DNA of 59,059 nt from Arthrobacter hankyongi (GCF_022012395.1 NZ_JAKLTQ010000027.1:1-59059); one strand, 5' to 3'. Counted from the stretch's first letter, positions 9,301 through 17,850 are shown. The notes: a model not told the origin generated them from the sequence alone. A program made the numbers and translations.

Positions 9301-12264
9301 GATTCCGCCGGCGACGACGTGCTCAAGGGCGGGCCGGGCAACGACGCCATCGACGCCGGCCCGGGGCTGGACATCATCATGTCCGGCGACGGCGACGACT
9401 TCGCCAACGGCGGGCTGAATGCCAACGAGACCTTCGCCGGCGAAGGCAACGACCTGGTCATGGCCGGCGACGGCCCGGACACCGTGTTCGGCGGCGGCGG
9501 CGACGACTGGCAGGAAGGCGGCAACTCGAACGACCTGCTCCAGGGCGACAGCGGGGCGCCGTTCTTCGACGACCTGAACAAGCCCGGCCACGACGTGCTG
9601 ATCGGCGACAGCGGCGAGGACGACTACGACGCCGAGGGCGGGGACGACATCATGGTCGCCGGCCCGGGCATCGAGCGCAACCACGGCGTCTACGGCTTCG
9701 ACTGGGTGACCCACGCCCGGTCCGTGGAACCGGGCGACTCGGACATGCGCATGCTGATCGTGGACGGCCCGAACGCCCTGCGGGACAGGTTCCTGCTGGT
9801 CGAAGGCCTCTCCGGCTGGGACAAGGACGACGTGCTGCGCGGCGAGGACACGGTTCCGTCCGATCCGGCCGGAGACGAGGTCGGCGTCCCCGGCCTGACC
9901 AACGTGCTCGACGCCGACGGCATCAAGCGGATCGACGGCCTGGCCGGCCTGCTGCCGAAGGGCGCCACCGAGTTCGGCGCCGGCGACATCATCATCGGCG
10001 GCTCCGGTTCGGACCAGATCTGGGGCAACGGCGCGGACGACATTATCGACGGCGACAAGTGGCTCAACGTCCGGCTGAGCGTGCGCACCGACCCGGCCGA
10101 TCCGGCCACCGAGACCCGCAGCGCCAACTCGCTGAAGGAGCTCCAGGCGGACCTGCAGGCCGGCAGGATCAACCCCGGCAACGTCGTCATCGTCCGGGAA
10201 ATCCTGGACACCGCGGCGGAGACCGACGTCGACACCGCGAATTACTCCGGCGCACGGAACGAATACGACATCACCACCACCGACGGCGTCACCACTGTGA
10301 CCCATGTGGGGGCTACCGGCAATGTCGATGACGGCACGGACCGGCTCACCAACATCGAACGCCTCCAGTTCGCGGACGGAGCCTTCGACATCAACGGAGC
10401 GGAAATCGGGACTCCGACGGTGACGGCCCAGGATCCGCAGGACGGCGCCACCGAGGTTCCGGTCACGGCCAACGTCACGGCCACGTTCAGCGAGCCGGTC
10501 ACCGGCCTCGACGAAAACTCGTTCCGGATGTTCAGGGCCTTCGACGGGGAATTCGTGCCCGCCACAGTGTCCTGGGACGAGGCCACTCGAACGGTAACCC
10601 TGAATCCGGACCAGGACCTGGACCAGGACACGGTGTACATCGTGGAACTGGGCGACACCATCCAGGACGCCGACGGTCTGGCGCTGGCCCAGGCCAGCTG
10701 GAGCTTCACCACCGAGGGGCCGGCCCCCACCGTGGCGGTGCGGACTCCGGCGAACGATGCGACGGAGGTCGCGGCCAACAGCACCGTGAGCGCCACGTTT
10801 AGCGAAGCGGTGACCGGCGTCGACGGAAGCACCATGACGCTCACTCCGGGCACCGGAGCAGGCACCCCCGTGGCGGCTACCGTGAACTACGACGAGGCCA
10901 CGCACACGGCGACACTGGATCCCAACGCCGACCTGGCCGCGGACACCGTCTACACGGTGCGCCTGACGGAGGGCATCAAGGACGGCAGCGGCAAGCCGCT
11001 GGCAGCGACCAGCTGGACGTTCACCACCACCGGACCCGCCCCCGCGGTGGCCGGGCGGACCCCGGCGTCGAACGCAACCAACGTGGCCACCAACGCCAAC
11101 GTAACCGCGACCTTCAGCGAGGCCGTACCCGGCATCAGCGCCGGCACGATGACGCTGACGGCGTCCAACGGTGCCGCGGTGCCTGCCGCGTTCAGCTACG
11201 ACCCGATCAGCTGGACGGCCACGCTGGACCCGAACGCCAACCTGGCCGTCAACACCCGGTACACGGTGAAGCTGGCCGATGGCATTACGGACCGGCAGGG
11301 CAAGGCGCTGGCGGCAACCTCGTGGTCCTTCACCACCGAAGCCGGACCGGCCATCACCGGACGGACCCCGGCGGTGAACGCCACCAATGTGGCCGCCAAC
11401 GGCAACATCACCGTGACGTTCAGCAAGCCGGTCACCGGTGCCGGCACCGGCACGGTCACGCTGCGGGGGCCGAACAACGCTGCGGTTGCCGCGGCGGTCG
11501 GCTACAACGCAGCCAACCGGACCGTGACGCTGAATCCGAATGCGAACCTGGCCGCCGGCACCCGCTACACGGTGGCCCTGGCCGCCGGCATCCGCGACGC
11601 CAGCGGCAACCCGCTGGCGGCCGCCAGCTGGAGCTTCACCACCGAAGCCGGTCCGGCCATCACCGGACGGACCCCGGCGGTGAACGCCACCAACGTGGCC
11701 ACCGGCGGCAACATCACCGTGACGTTCAGCAAGCCGGTCACCGGGATCAACGGCACCAGCCTCCGGGTCACCAACCCGGCCGGCACTACCGTAGCGGCGG
11801 CAGTAAGCTGGAACGCCGCCACCCGGACCGCCACGTTGAACCCGAACGCCAGCCTGGCCGCCGGCACCCGCTACACCGTCCGGCTCAGCAACGCGATCAA
11901 GGACGGCACCGGCAACCCGTTGGCAGCCACCAGCTGGAGCTTCACCACCGCGCCCGGACCGTCGCTGAGCAGCCGGACCCCGGCACCCGGGGCCACCGGT
12001 GTGAGCCGGGCGACCAACGTCACGGTCAGGTTCAGTGAACCGGTCACCGGCGTGGGGCGGTCCAGCTTCCGGCTGTTCAACAGCCGCGGGCAGGAGGCGA
12101 CGGGCACCGTCAGCTACAACGCGGCCACCCGCACGGCCACGCTGAACCCCAGCGGCACCCGGCAGGCCAACACCCGCTACACGGTGAGGCTGAGCAACAC
12201 CATCCGGGACGCCGACGGCAACCGGCTGGCGGCCACCAGCTGGACGTTCACCACCGGCCGGTAA
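6358..12264 (+). CDS. Secreted heme peroxidase with RTX and Ig-like repeats
   Basis: A giant modular exoprotein of 1968 residues. The ATG at 6358 has AGGGGG upstream; an upstream in-frame ATG at 6310 is less well placed. Residues 1-52 look like a long Sec signal (twin basic, then hydrophobic, ending AVAAP). Residues of about 200-900 form an animal-type heme peroxidase: distal His247 in GQFFDHGVDF, Arg509 in HSEHNRL and proximal His598 in YRFGHSML. From about 955-1100 and 1210-1236 there are glycine/aspartate nonapeptides (GGEGDDRI, GGPGNDAI) of the RTX calcium-binding type. From about 1350 to the end there are six Big_5/SbsA-like Ig domains, each starting near TPxxxATxV and ending SWxFTT. Family knowledge suggests H2O2-dependent halide or aromatic oxidation outside the cell. 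No type I secretion genes are adjacent, consistent with Sec export. It stands alone between terminators. Confidence 0.85.
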   Translation: MLRSARRTKPYDNLPPDRGRRPAARRFTAGLAALVLGAGFLPAALAPAAVAAPVGQGLTLNAGDMRFILKQIKIAENHATKEDADGKPVPGQPLLGSGPNQIANALLPYGLRTVDGSENNLVKDQGHYGAGSLPFPRMADPQWRTTADGKSYGTVNANLTDAEPRFISNVIVDQTAANPAAIAAAGKAHRTVNDGPTAVPCAEGQDPATEHCVPEGGTLDIPNVTTDFGLSPPYNGFFALFGQFFDHGVDFTKKTSNYVMMPLAADDPLVLEGKVPASQRFMILNRAENQPGPDGKLGTEDDVPDGTNTDSPWVDQSQTYSSHPSHQVFLREYELSDDGKPVATGRMAEGTPNGTKGGMSTWKDLKGQAAAKLGLLLSDADVANIPLLATDQYGRFLRGPHGLPQYITQDNQLIEGNLDSPVAPPADVQRTGIAFLDDISHNAVPFDSRTGAPLAKDDDGAITGAAARQPAGTYDDEMLNAHFVAGDGRVNENIGLTAIHQIFHSEHNRLVGYMQDLLTFLNLDLDEWKLASGAWNGERLFQAARFVTEMEYQHIVFEDFARKIQPGINPFNVFTQSDTGINPAIKAEFAHATYRFGHSMLTDRVDRKTNNGTDIGMPLLEAFLNPPAYYANGGSQLSPEAAAGAIAMGMTDQVGAELDEFVTDTLRNNVLGLPLDLAALNLARGRDTGVPSLNNFRTDLYRKTNDSSLKPYESWVDFGQALKHPDSVVNFMAAYGTHPSITNATTIKAKRAAAQLLFDMDVTNPDTPADAYAFVNSAPETQWATDNGSSATGVDAVDLWVGGLAEAQNLFGGLLGSTFNYIFERQLTDLQDGDRLYYLSRTSGLNLRTQLEGNSMAELVMRNTDAAALKADVFGVADCEFELGSITPGTGNNVLDDPASACDESKLLLRMADGTIRYRVSNAVDRPGLNAQATYNGTSGRDRVWGGVDNDTFWGNEGDDVIEGNDGADTVLGGEGDDRITDSAGDDVLKGGPGNDAIDAGPGLDIIMSGDGDDFANGGLNANETFAGEGNDLVMAGDGPDTVFGGGGDDWQEGGNSNDLLQGDSGAPFFDDLNKPGHDVLIGDSGEDDYDAEGGDDIMVAGPGIERNHGVYGFDWVTHARSVEPGDSDMRMLIVDGPNALRDRFLLVEGLSGWDKDDVLRGEDTVPSDPAGDEVGVPGLTNVLDADGIKRIDGLAGLLPKGATEFGAGDIIIGGSGSDQIWGNGADDIIDGDKWLNVRLSVRTDPADPATETRSANSLKELQADLQAGRINPGNVVIVREILDTAAETDVDTANYSGARNEYDITTTDGVTTVTHVGATGNVDDGTDRLTNIERLQFADGAFDINGAEIGTPTVTAQDPQDGATEVPVTANVTATFSEPVTGLDENSFRMFRAFDGEFVPATVSWDEATRTVTLNPDQDLDQDTVYIVELGDTIQDADGLALAQASWSFTTEGPAPTVAVRTPANDATEVAANSTVSATFSEAVTGVDGSTMTLTPGTGAGTPVAATVNYDEATHTATLDPNADLAADTVYTVRLTEGIKDGSGKPLAATSWTFTTTGPAPAVAGRTPASNATNVATNANVTATFSEAVPGISAGTMTLTASNGAAVPAAFSYDPISWTATLDPNANLAVNTRYTVKLADGITDRQGKALAATSWSFTTEAGPAITGRTPAVNATNVAANGNITVTFSKPVTGAGTGTVTLRGPNNAAVAAAVGYNAANRTVTLNPNANLAAGTRYTVALAAGIRDASGNPLAAASWSFTTEAGPAITGRTPAVNATNVATGGNITVTFSKPVTGINGTSLRVTNPAGTTVAAAVSWNAATRTATLNPNASLAAGTRYTVRLSNAIKDGTGNPLAATSWSFTTAPGPSLSSRTPAPGATGVSRATNVTVRFSEPVTGVGRSSFRLFNSRGQEATGTVSYNAATRTATLNPSGTRQANTRYTVRLSNTIRDADGNRLAATSWTFTTGR
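10420..12258 (+). repeat. Six tandem Big_5 (SbsA Ig-like) coding repeats
   Basis: Six units of about 100 codons encode Ig-like domains in the peroxidase tail. Units 4 and 5 (starting near 11340 and 11644) are nearly identical over their first 60 nt (GPAITGRTPAVNATNVA), which points to recent duplication or gene conversion. Copy number could vary between strains. Confidence 0.75.
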
Positions 12265-12280
12265 GTCCAGGCCAGTAGCC

Positions 12281-12322
12281 GCAAGGGCCGGCTCCCGGGA
12301 AAACCCGGGGGCCGGCCCTTGC
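12281..12322. terminator. Bidirectional terminator
   Basis: The inverted repeat GCAAGGGCCGGC/GCCGGCCCTTGC with inner CCCGGG/CCCGGG and an AAAA loop lies between two convergent genes, the peroxidase (plus) and the putative anti-sigma gene (minus). It can serve both. Confidence 0.75.
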
Positions 12323-12323
12323 G

Positions 12324-13070
12324 CTACTGCCGGTCCGAATCCTCGCCGCGCAGCCGCGTCAGGGCCTCCCGGACACTGTCCACGAGCCCGTGCCCGGCCT
12401 TGTCCAGTCCGCGCCCGGCTTTGCCGCGCCGGTCATGGGCATCTTCGCGCACCTTCTGCCATCCGCGCCCGGCCCTGTCCAAGGCACGCTGGTTTGCCTT
12501 CGGCGCGGGCGTCCGGGCCTGTTTCGGTCCGGCTTCGGCCTGGGGACGCTTCGCCGGGGCCTTCGTTTGCTCCGGTACGGTCTGCTGCCGGCGGTGGCCG
12601 GCAGGCGGTGCCGGCGGCACTGACGCCGGGGCCGCCGTCGGAGCCGGGGCCGCAACCGAGGCGGGAGCCGTAGCCGCCGGGGACGCAGCCGCGGCCGCCG
12701 TCGTTTCCGGAGACGGCGTGGCCGTGACCGTCGGGAGGGCAGTCGAACTGATCCCAGGCCGGCCGAAGTCGGCGGTGCCGTCCGCTCCGGCCTGGACGCT
12801 GAAGTGGAAACCCCCGCTGGCCGCGGCGACAGCCCCGGCTCCCAGCCCCATGGAGGCGGCAACGAGGACACCGGCCAGGAAATTGCGCTGGCGGCGCCGG
12901 CGCGGTGCCCGGGACACCGGCCGGTCTACGAAAAAGGCGGCCACGGCGGCCGAGGCTTCCGGCACCGGCCCGCGTCCCAGGTCGCGGATCGCGGCCAGCG
13001 CCCCGCGCAGCTGGGGGCTGTCCGGTTCCTCCCGGTCCCGCCCGCCGAACAGCTCGTCAGGTTCAGGCAT
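12324..13070 (-). CDS. Putative anti-sigma factor, single-pass membrane protein
   Basis: A 248-residue protein encoded immediately after an ECF sigma factor, with an 8-nt overlap between the sigma gene end and this ATG. The cytosolic N-terminus of about 75 residues (MPEPDELFGG...) is followed by a basic cluster APRRRRQR, one transmembrane segment (FLAGVLVAASMGLGAGAVAA) and an extracytoplasmic region rich in Ala, Pro and Thr, then a Lys/Arg/Asp-rich tail. This layout and the coupling fit an anti-sigma factor, but I see no HxxxCxxC zinc motif, so it is not a ZAS-type protein. It is otherwise unrecognised. The Pro/Ala-rich region could span the cell wall. Confidence 0.6.
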   Translation of the reverse strand: MPEPDELFGGRDREEPDSPQLRGALAAIRDLGRGPVPEASAAVAAFFVDRPVSRAPRRRRQRNFLAGVLVAASMGLGAGAVAAASGGFHFSVQAGADGTADFGRPGISSTALPTVTATPSPETTAAAAASPAATAPASVAAPAPTAAPASVPPAPPAGHRRQQTVPEQTKAPAKRPQAEAGPKQARTPAPKANQRALDRAGRGWQKVREDAHDRRGKAGRGLDKAGHGLVDSVREALTRLRGEDSDRQ

Positions 13071-13638
13071 AGGATTCCTCCTCCCGCTGGCTCTCGACCA
13101 GTTTGCGCAGCGCGCCCAGCCCCCGGCGCTGCAACTGCTTGACCGACCCTTCGGAGCGGCCCATGATCCGGGCGACCTGTTCCACCGGAAGGTCGGCAAT
13201 GATGCGCAGCGACAGGACTTCCCGCTGGTCGGGCTTCAGGGCCGCCAGCAGCCCGACGGCGTCCCCGCCGGCGCGCTCCAGCACCAGTTCCTCCGCCGAG
13301 GCACTGGTGCGCAGGTCGGTATCCGGATCATAAACCGCCGGCACCGGCCGCCGGGCACGGCGGCGTGCGGCGTCGACGGCCCGGGCGTGGGCAATGGAAA
13401 AGGCGAAGGTGCGCAGGCCCTCCGCGCCGCCGGTGACGGTGGCCAGTTTTTCGAACAGCGTCAGGAACACCTCCTGGGTGGCCGCCTCGGGATCCTCGAG
13501 GCCGCGGGCGGTCAGATAGCCGAACACCTGCGGGGAGAGGCTCCGGTAGATTTTGTTCGCTGCCGGGCCACTGCCTGAAGCTGCCGCGGACACATCGCCG
13601 TCGGTCAGCAATGATTCCACGTCAGGTCCTTCGGTCAC
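13063..13638 (-). CDS. ECF-type RNA polymerase sigma factor
   Basis: A 191-residue sigma-70 family ECF factor. Region 2 is seen in NKIYRSLSPQVFGYLTARGLEDPEAATQEVFLTLFEKL and FAFSIAHARAVDAARRR; region 4 in LKPDQREVLSLRIIADLPVEQVARIMGRSEGSVKQLQRRGLGALRK with a helix-turn-helix. The GTG start at 13638 is the first in the frame with a good N-terminus (MTEGPDVES). The downstream gene is likely its anti-sigma partner. Its regulon cannot be inferred; envelope or oxidative stress is a common role. Reading out from 13638, the promoter region holds TAAACT (minus strand) about 20 nt upstream. Confidence 0.85.
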   Translation of the reverse strand: MTEGPDVESLLTDGDVSAAASGSGPAANKIYRSLSPQVFGYLTARGLEDPEAATQEVFLTLFEKLATVTGGAEGLRTFAFSIAHARAVDAARRRARRPVPAVYDPDTDLRTSASAEELVLERAGGDAVGLLAALKPDQREVLSLRIIADLPVEQVARIMGRSEGSVKQLQRRGLGALRKLVESQREEESYA

Positions 13639-13697
13639 TTCGAATACGGCGACCTCAGTTTAGCCACAGCATCCCCAATCCGGCGGCAAGGGCAGAA

Positions 13698-13737
13698 ACC
13701 GCGCCGGAGCTCGTTGGGGGGGAAGCTCCGGCGCGGT
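13698..13737 (-). terminator. Terminator-like hairpin
   Basis: A perfect 14-bp stem ACCGCGCCGGAGCT / AGCTCCGGCGCGGT encloses a G-rich 12-nt loop. On the minus strand it is followed by TTTCTG. It closes the nitrilase/small membrane protein transcript. Confidence 0.65.
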
Positions 13738-13774
13738 GCCTACATAAACGTAATCGCCGCCGGTGCCGGAAAAG

Positions 13775-14248
13775 TTACGGGGCCGGCAAATTTTTTTCCG
13801 ATGCGGGGAAAATCTCCCGCACCAGGGCGGTTTCGGCCGCCGGCGTGCCTGCCGGCCAGGACACCACCACCCACTCGGACCGGTAGGCCGTCCGGCCGGC
13901 GGCGGCCTCTCGCGGCACCGCTTCGGCGGCCAGCTCGCGCGTGGCGTACCGGACGAAGCGCACGTCCGTGCCGGCCTGCACCGCCTGCTGGCAGCGTCCG
14001 GACCGGCATGCGGTGCCGGTCACGTCCTCGACCGGGTCCAGCTGCCCGCTGCGGTCGTGGCCGGCCACTACGGCCTGGATGTCCCGGTACTTGTCCGGGT
14101 AGAGCCAGTGCTCGGCTGCGGCCAGCCCCGCGGTGGCCAGGACCATCCCCGCCGCGATCAGCGCCAGCGTCCCCCAGCGCCGGCCCGGCGCCCACATGGC
14201 GGGGCCGGTATGCCCGGGGGCGTCCGGGTCAGAGCTGCGGTTCGACAA
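13775..14248 (-). CDS. Small membrane-anchored protein of unknown function
   Basis: Up to 157 residues with one transmembrane helix (LALIAAGMVLATAGLAAAEHWLY, about residues 28-50) and a soluble extracytoplasmic domain with two cysteines in TACRSGRCQQAV, perhaps a disulfide. I do not recognise the family. The start is uncertain: TTG at 14248 would overlap the end of the nitrilase gene by 20 nt, while the ATG at 14197 (MWAPGRRW) gives 140 residues; neither has a clear ribosome-binding site, and coupling to the nitrilase gene is likely. Confidence 0.55.
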   Translation of the reverse strand: MSNRSSDPDAPGHTGPAMWAPGRRWGTLALIAAGMVLATAGLAAAEHWLYPDKYRDIQAVVAGHDRSGQLDPVEDVTGTACRSGRCQQAVQAGTDVRFVRYATRELAAEAVPREAAAGRTAYRSEWVVVSWPAGTPAAETALVREIFPASEKNLPAP

Positions 14249-15038
14249 CGTTCATGCTGCCGGCCAGCCGGCGGTTCTTGAGCACCGGCAGGAATTCGCG
14301 GACCTCGTCGATGCGCCGCCGGGTGACGTCCACGGTGACGATGCCGCGGTCCTCGTCATTGAGGTAGTCGTGCGGCACACCCATAGGGTCCAGCACCACG
14401 GAGTGGCCTACGGTGTGCTCGCTGGAGGTGCCGGCGGCCGCCACCCAGCAGGTGTTCTCGATGGCCCGGGCCTTCAGCAGCGTTTCCCAGTGGTCCACCT
14501 TGTGGTCGCCCTTGAACCAGGCCGCGGCCACGCAGATCAGGTCCGCGCCTTCGACCGCCAGCGCCCGCGCCATCTCCGGGAAGCGCAGGTCGTAGCAGGT
14601 CATCATGCCGACCTTCAGGCCGCCGATTTCCACCAGCACCGGCTCGCCGTCGCCGGGCTTGATATGCGCCGATTCCCGGTAGGAGAAGGCGTCGTAGAGG
14701 TGCAGCTTGCGGTAGGTCGCCAGGATCCGCCCGGTTTCGTCCACCGCCACCAGGGTGTTGTACGGCCGGGACTCGCCGCTGAATTCGTAGCCGCCGGCGA
14801 TCACGGCGATACCGGTCTGCGCGGCGATGAAGGACACCTGCTGGACGAAGATGGACCAGCCGGTCTGCACGGCGTCGGCCAGCTTCCCCTCGACCTTGCC
14901 GACGGTGAACATGGATTCCTCCGGGAAGAGGACCAGTTCCGCACCGCCGGCCTTGGCTTCCTCGGCCAGCGAGCGCATCACGCGCAGGTTCTCGCTGACG
15001 TCCCCGGTGGGGTTGAACTGCCCAACGCTTACCTTCAT
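14229..15038 (-). CDS. Nitrilase-superfamily amidohydrolase
   Basis: A 269-residue carbon-nitrogen hydrolase. The catalytic triad is visible: Glu in LVLFPEESMF, Lys in YRKLHLYDAFSYRES and Cys in VGMMTCYDLRFPEM. The YRKLHLYD and KPGDGEP motifs resemble the omega-amidase/deaminated-glutathione amidase branch (Nit1/Nit2-like), which repairs deaminated glutathione or cleaves alpha-keto acid amides; the exact substrate is an inference. The ATG at 15038 lies behind GGGAGCGCGCC. The downstream membrane protein gene overlaps its 3' end. Confidence 0.8.
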   Translation of the reverse strand: MKVSVGQFNPTGDVSENLRVMRSLAEEAKAGGAELVLFPEESMFTVGKVEGKLADAVQTGWSIFVQQVSFIAAQTGIAVIAGGYEFSGESRPYNTLVAVDETGRILATYRKLHLYDAFSYRESAHIKPGDGEPVLVEIGGLKVGMMTCYDLRFPEMARALAVEGADLICVAAAWFKGDHKVDHWETLLKARAIENTCWVAAAGTSSEHTVGHSVVLDPMGVPHDYLNDEDRGIVTVDVTRRRIDEVREFLPVLKNRRLAGSMNVVEPQL

Positions 15039-15078
15039 GGCGCGCTCCCGTCTTGCCGGCGTGCTGTACCCTCCCAGC

Positions 15079-16494
15079 CTACCTGCCGGCACACCGCAGG
15101 ATAGCCTCGGCCGAGCGGTCGGCGTCGGCGGCGGTGGTGGACCAGTTGCTGACGCTGATGCGCATCGCGGACCTGCCCTGCCAGCTGGTGCCGGAGAGCC
15201 AGAGTGTGCCGTCGGCCTGCACCCGCCGGACCACCTCGCGGGTGAACTCGTCCGGATCCCCGCCGCCGGCGGGATGGAAGCGGACCAGCACCTGGTTGAG
15301 CACGACGTCGTTGAGCACCTCGGCGCCGTTGGCAACCAGCCGCTCGGCCATCCGTCCGGCCAGGCTGCAGCAGCGCTCGACCAGGCCGCTGACGCCCGCG
15401 CGGCCCAGCGTGCGCAGGGCGGCATAGAGGGTGAAGCCGCGCGCCCGGCGGGACGCCTCCGGCACCCAGGAAATGGGGTCCCGCTCGGGTGCCTGGCCCT
15501 GGCCGGGCGCGTACTGCAGGTAGGCGGCGTGCGGCGGGGCCATGGCGCGGGCGTGCGCCGCGGCGTCGGCGACGAAGGCCAGCCCGGAGTCGTAGGGCAC
15601 GTTGAGCCATTTGTGTCCGTCCGTGGCCCAGGAATCGGCCCGTTCGACGCCGTCGGTCAGGTGGCGCAGCCGGGTGCTGGCCTGCGCCCACAGGCCGAAG
15701 GCGCCGTCCACGTGCACCCAGCTGTTCTCGCGCCGGCGCACCAGGTCGATGGCCGGCCGGAGCGGATCGAAGGATCCGGTGTTCACGTTCCCGGCCTGGA
15801 GGTTGACGATCAGCGGGGTTCCGTCCTCGATCCCGCCGAGCACCCGTTCCAGCTCGTCCAGCCGCAGCCGGCCCTGCGCGTCGGTGCCGGCCGTGAGCAC
15901 CCGGTCCCGGCCGAGCCCGAGGTACTGCAGCGCGGTGAAGAGCGTGCTGTGCGCCTCGGCGCCGGCGACGACGGCGATTTCCGGGGCGCCGAACAGGCCC
16001 TGCGCGGTCGCGTCCCAGCCGGCCCGCTGCAGCACCGCCCCGCGTGCCGCGGCCAGGCAGGTGAAGTGGGCCATCTGGCAGCCGGTCACCAGCCCGTAGC
16101 CGCTGCCGGGCGGCAGGCCGAAGAGCTCCAGCAGCCAGCGGCCCACCGCCTCCTCGGCCACTGCCGCCGCCGGACCGGCCGCATACAGCACGGCGTTCTG
16201 GTCCCAGGCCGAGGTCAGCCAGTCGGCAGCCAGGGCCGCCGGCAGCGAGCCGCCGATGACAAAGCCGAAGTAGCGCGGCCCGGCCATCGCCACCGCTGCC
16301 CGCCCGCCCACCTCGGCCAGCAGTTCGATCACCGCTCCGGGGTCCTCGCCGCTCTCGGGCAGGTCGGTGAGCAGCGCCGCGCGGAGCGCGCCGACGTCGT
16401 CGTAGCCGCCCCGGACCGGACGCTCGGGCAGGCTGCGCAGGTACTGGACTGCGAGCTCGGCGGTGCGGCGGAGCAGGTCGTCCCCATCGCTCAT
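15079..16494 (-). CDS. PLP-dependent group II decarboxylase-like protein
   Basis: A 471-residue fold-type I PLP enzyme of the aromatic-L-amino-acid/glutamate decarboxylase group. Seen are GPRYFGFVIGGSLPAALAADWL near the N-terminus, VTGCQMAHFTCLAAAR, the cofactor aspartate and histidine in VHVDGAFGLWA, and the Schiff-base lysine in SWATDGHKWLNVPYDSG. Members decarboxylate aromatic or acidic amino acids, but several act instead as aldehyde synthases or lyases, so the substrate is unknown. Placed 40 nt upstream of the nitrilase gene on the same strand, so a shared transcript is possible. Confidence 0.8.
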   Translation of the reverse strand: MSDGDDLLRRTAELAVQYLRSLPERPVRGGYDDVGALRAALLTDLPESGEDPGAVIELLAEVGGRAAVAMAGPRYFGFVIGGSLPAALAADWLTSAWDQNAVLYAAGPAAAVAEEAVGRWLLELFGLPPGSGYGLVTGCQMAHFTCLAAARGAVLQRAGWDATAQGLFGAPEIAVVAGAEAHSTLFTALQYLGLGRDRVLTAGTDAQGRLRLDELERVLGGIEDGTPLIVNLQAGNVNTGSFDPLRPAIDLVRRRENSWVHVDGAFGLWAQASTRLRHLTDGVERADSWATDGHKWLNVPYDSGLAFVADAAAHARAMAPPHAAYLQYAPGQGQAPERDPISWVPEASRRARGFTLYAALRTLGRAGVSGLVERCCSLAGRMAERLVANGAEVLNDVVLNQVLVRFHPAGGGDPDEFTREVVRRVQADGTLWLSGTSWQGRSAMRISVSNWSTTAADADRSAEAILRCAGR

Positions 16495-16509
16495 GCGAGC
16501 AGATGGTAC

Positions 16510-16552
16510 GCCAAGGCCCCGGCGGCGACAATGCGCCGGCCGGGGCCTTGGC
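16510..16552 (-). terminator. Hairpin after purA
   Basis: A 14-bp stem GCCAAGGCCCCGGC / GCCGGGGCCTTGGC lies 8 nt after the purA stop on the minus strand. There is no U-run, so the termination strength is uncertain. Confidence 0.6.
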
Positions 16553-16560
16553 TGGTGGTG

Positions 16561-17850
16561 TCAGTCCTCGATCAGGTCCCGGACCACGATGGTCTGGTCC
16601 CGGTCCGGTCCGACGCCGATGGCGGAGAAGCGCGTGCCGGACATCTTTTCCAGTGCCGTCACGTAGTTGCGTGCGTTCTCCGGCAGGTCCTCGATGCTCC
16701 TGGCACCGGTGATGTCCTCGGTCCAGCCGTCGAAGTACTCGAAGATCGGCTTGGCGTGGTGGAATTCGGTCTGGGTCATCGGCATCTCGTCGTGCCGGAC
16801 GCCGTCCACGTCGTAGGCCACGCAGACCGGGATGCGCTCGATCCCGGTAAGCACGTCCAGCTTGGTCACGAAGTAGTCGGTGAAGCCGTTGACCCGGGCG
16901 GCATGCCGGGCCAGCACCGCGTCATACCAGCCGCAGCGGCGCGGCCGGCCGGTATTGACGCCGAACTCGCCGCCGGTCTTCTGCAGGTACTCGCCCATCT
17001 CGTCGAACAGCTCGGTGGGGAACGGGCCGGCACCCACGCGGGTGGTGTAGGCCTTGATGATGCCCACGCTGCGGGTGATCCGGGTCGGGCCGATACCCGA
17101 GCCCACGGAGGCGCCGCCGGCGGTGGGGTTGGAGGAGGTGACGAACGGGTAGGTGCCGTGGTCCACGTCCAGGAAGGTGGCCTGGCCGCCCTCCATCAGC
17201 ACCACCTTGCCCTCGTCCAGGGCCTTGTTCAGCAGGTAGGTGGAATCGACCACCAGCGGGCGCAGCCGCTCCGCGAAGGAGAGGAAGTACTGCACGGTCT
17301 CCTCGATGTCCACATCGCGGCGGTTGTAGACCTTGACCAGCAGTTCGTTCTTCTGCCGCAGCGAACCTTCGACCTTCTGCCGCAGGATCGATTCGTCGAA
17401 GACGTCCTGGACGCGGATGCCCAGCCGGGCCACCTTGTCCATGTAGGCCGGGCCGATGCCGCGGCCGGTGGTGCCGATGGCACGCTTGCCCAGGTAGCGT
17501 TCGGTGACCCGGTCCATGGTCTGGTGGAAGGGCGCCACCAGGTGGGCGTTGGCGGACACGCGCAGCCGGGAGGTGTCCGCGCCGCGGGCCTCGAGCCCGT
17601 CGATCTCCTCGAACAGGGCCTCGAGGTTGACCACGCAGCCGTTGCCGATCACGGGGGTGGCGTTGGGGCTGAGGATACCGGCCGGCAGCAGCTTCAGCTC
17701 GTACTTCTCGCCCCCGACGACGACGGTATGGCCGGCGTTGTTGCCGCCGTTCGGCTTGACCACGTAGTCCACGCGGCCGCCGAGCAGGTCGGTTGCCTTG
17801 CCTTTGCCTTCATCGCCCCACTGGGCTCCGACGATCACGATTGCTGGCAT
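16561..17850 (-). CDS. purA: Adenylosuccinate synthetase
   Basis: Cytosolic GTP-dependent enzyme joining IMP and aspartate to adenylosuccinate, the first committed step to AMP. The N-terminal [18 protein letters not shown] with the catalytic Asp/Lys, [36 protein letters not shown] and [14 protein letters not shown] are family signatures. Length is 429 aa, full size. The start at 17850 gives the conserved [18 protein letters not shown]. The 208-nt gap to the divergent DUF72 gene contains a TAAACT box (minus strand, 17995-18000) that may be the purA -10; I see no purine riboswitch. Confidence 0.97.
   Translation of the reverse strand: MPAIVIVGAQWGDEGKGKATDLLGGRVDYVVKPNGGNNAGHTVVVGGEKYELKLLPAGILSPNATPVIGNGCVVNLEALFEEIDGLEARGADTSRLRVSANAHLVAPFHQTMDRVTERYLGKRAIGTTGRGIGPAYMDKVARLGIRVQDVFDESILRQKVEGSLRQKNELLVKVYNRRDVDIEETVQYFLSFAERLRPLVVDSTYLLNKALDEGKVVLMEGGQATFLDVDHGTYPFVTSSNPTAGGASVGSGIGPTRITRSVGIIKAYTTRVGAGPFPTELFDEMGEYLQKTGGEFGVNTGRPRRCGWYDAVLARHAARVNGFTDYFVTKLDVLTGIERIPVCVAYDVDGVRHDEMPMTQTEFHHAKPIFEYFDGWTEDITGARSIEDLPENARNYVTALEKMSGTRFSAIGVGPDRDQTIVVRDLIED

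Noticed and set aside
3631-10905. Very long open frame on the minus strand (over 2400 codons)
   Set aside because: It runs antisense through the MarR, exporter and peroxidase genes, is Gly/Val/Arg/His-rich in the way of high-GC shadow frames and has no recognisable domain.
13740-14195. Alternative frame over the small membrane protein
   Set aside because: It lacks the transmembrane helix and coherent composition of the frame ending at 13775.
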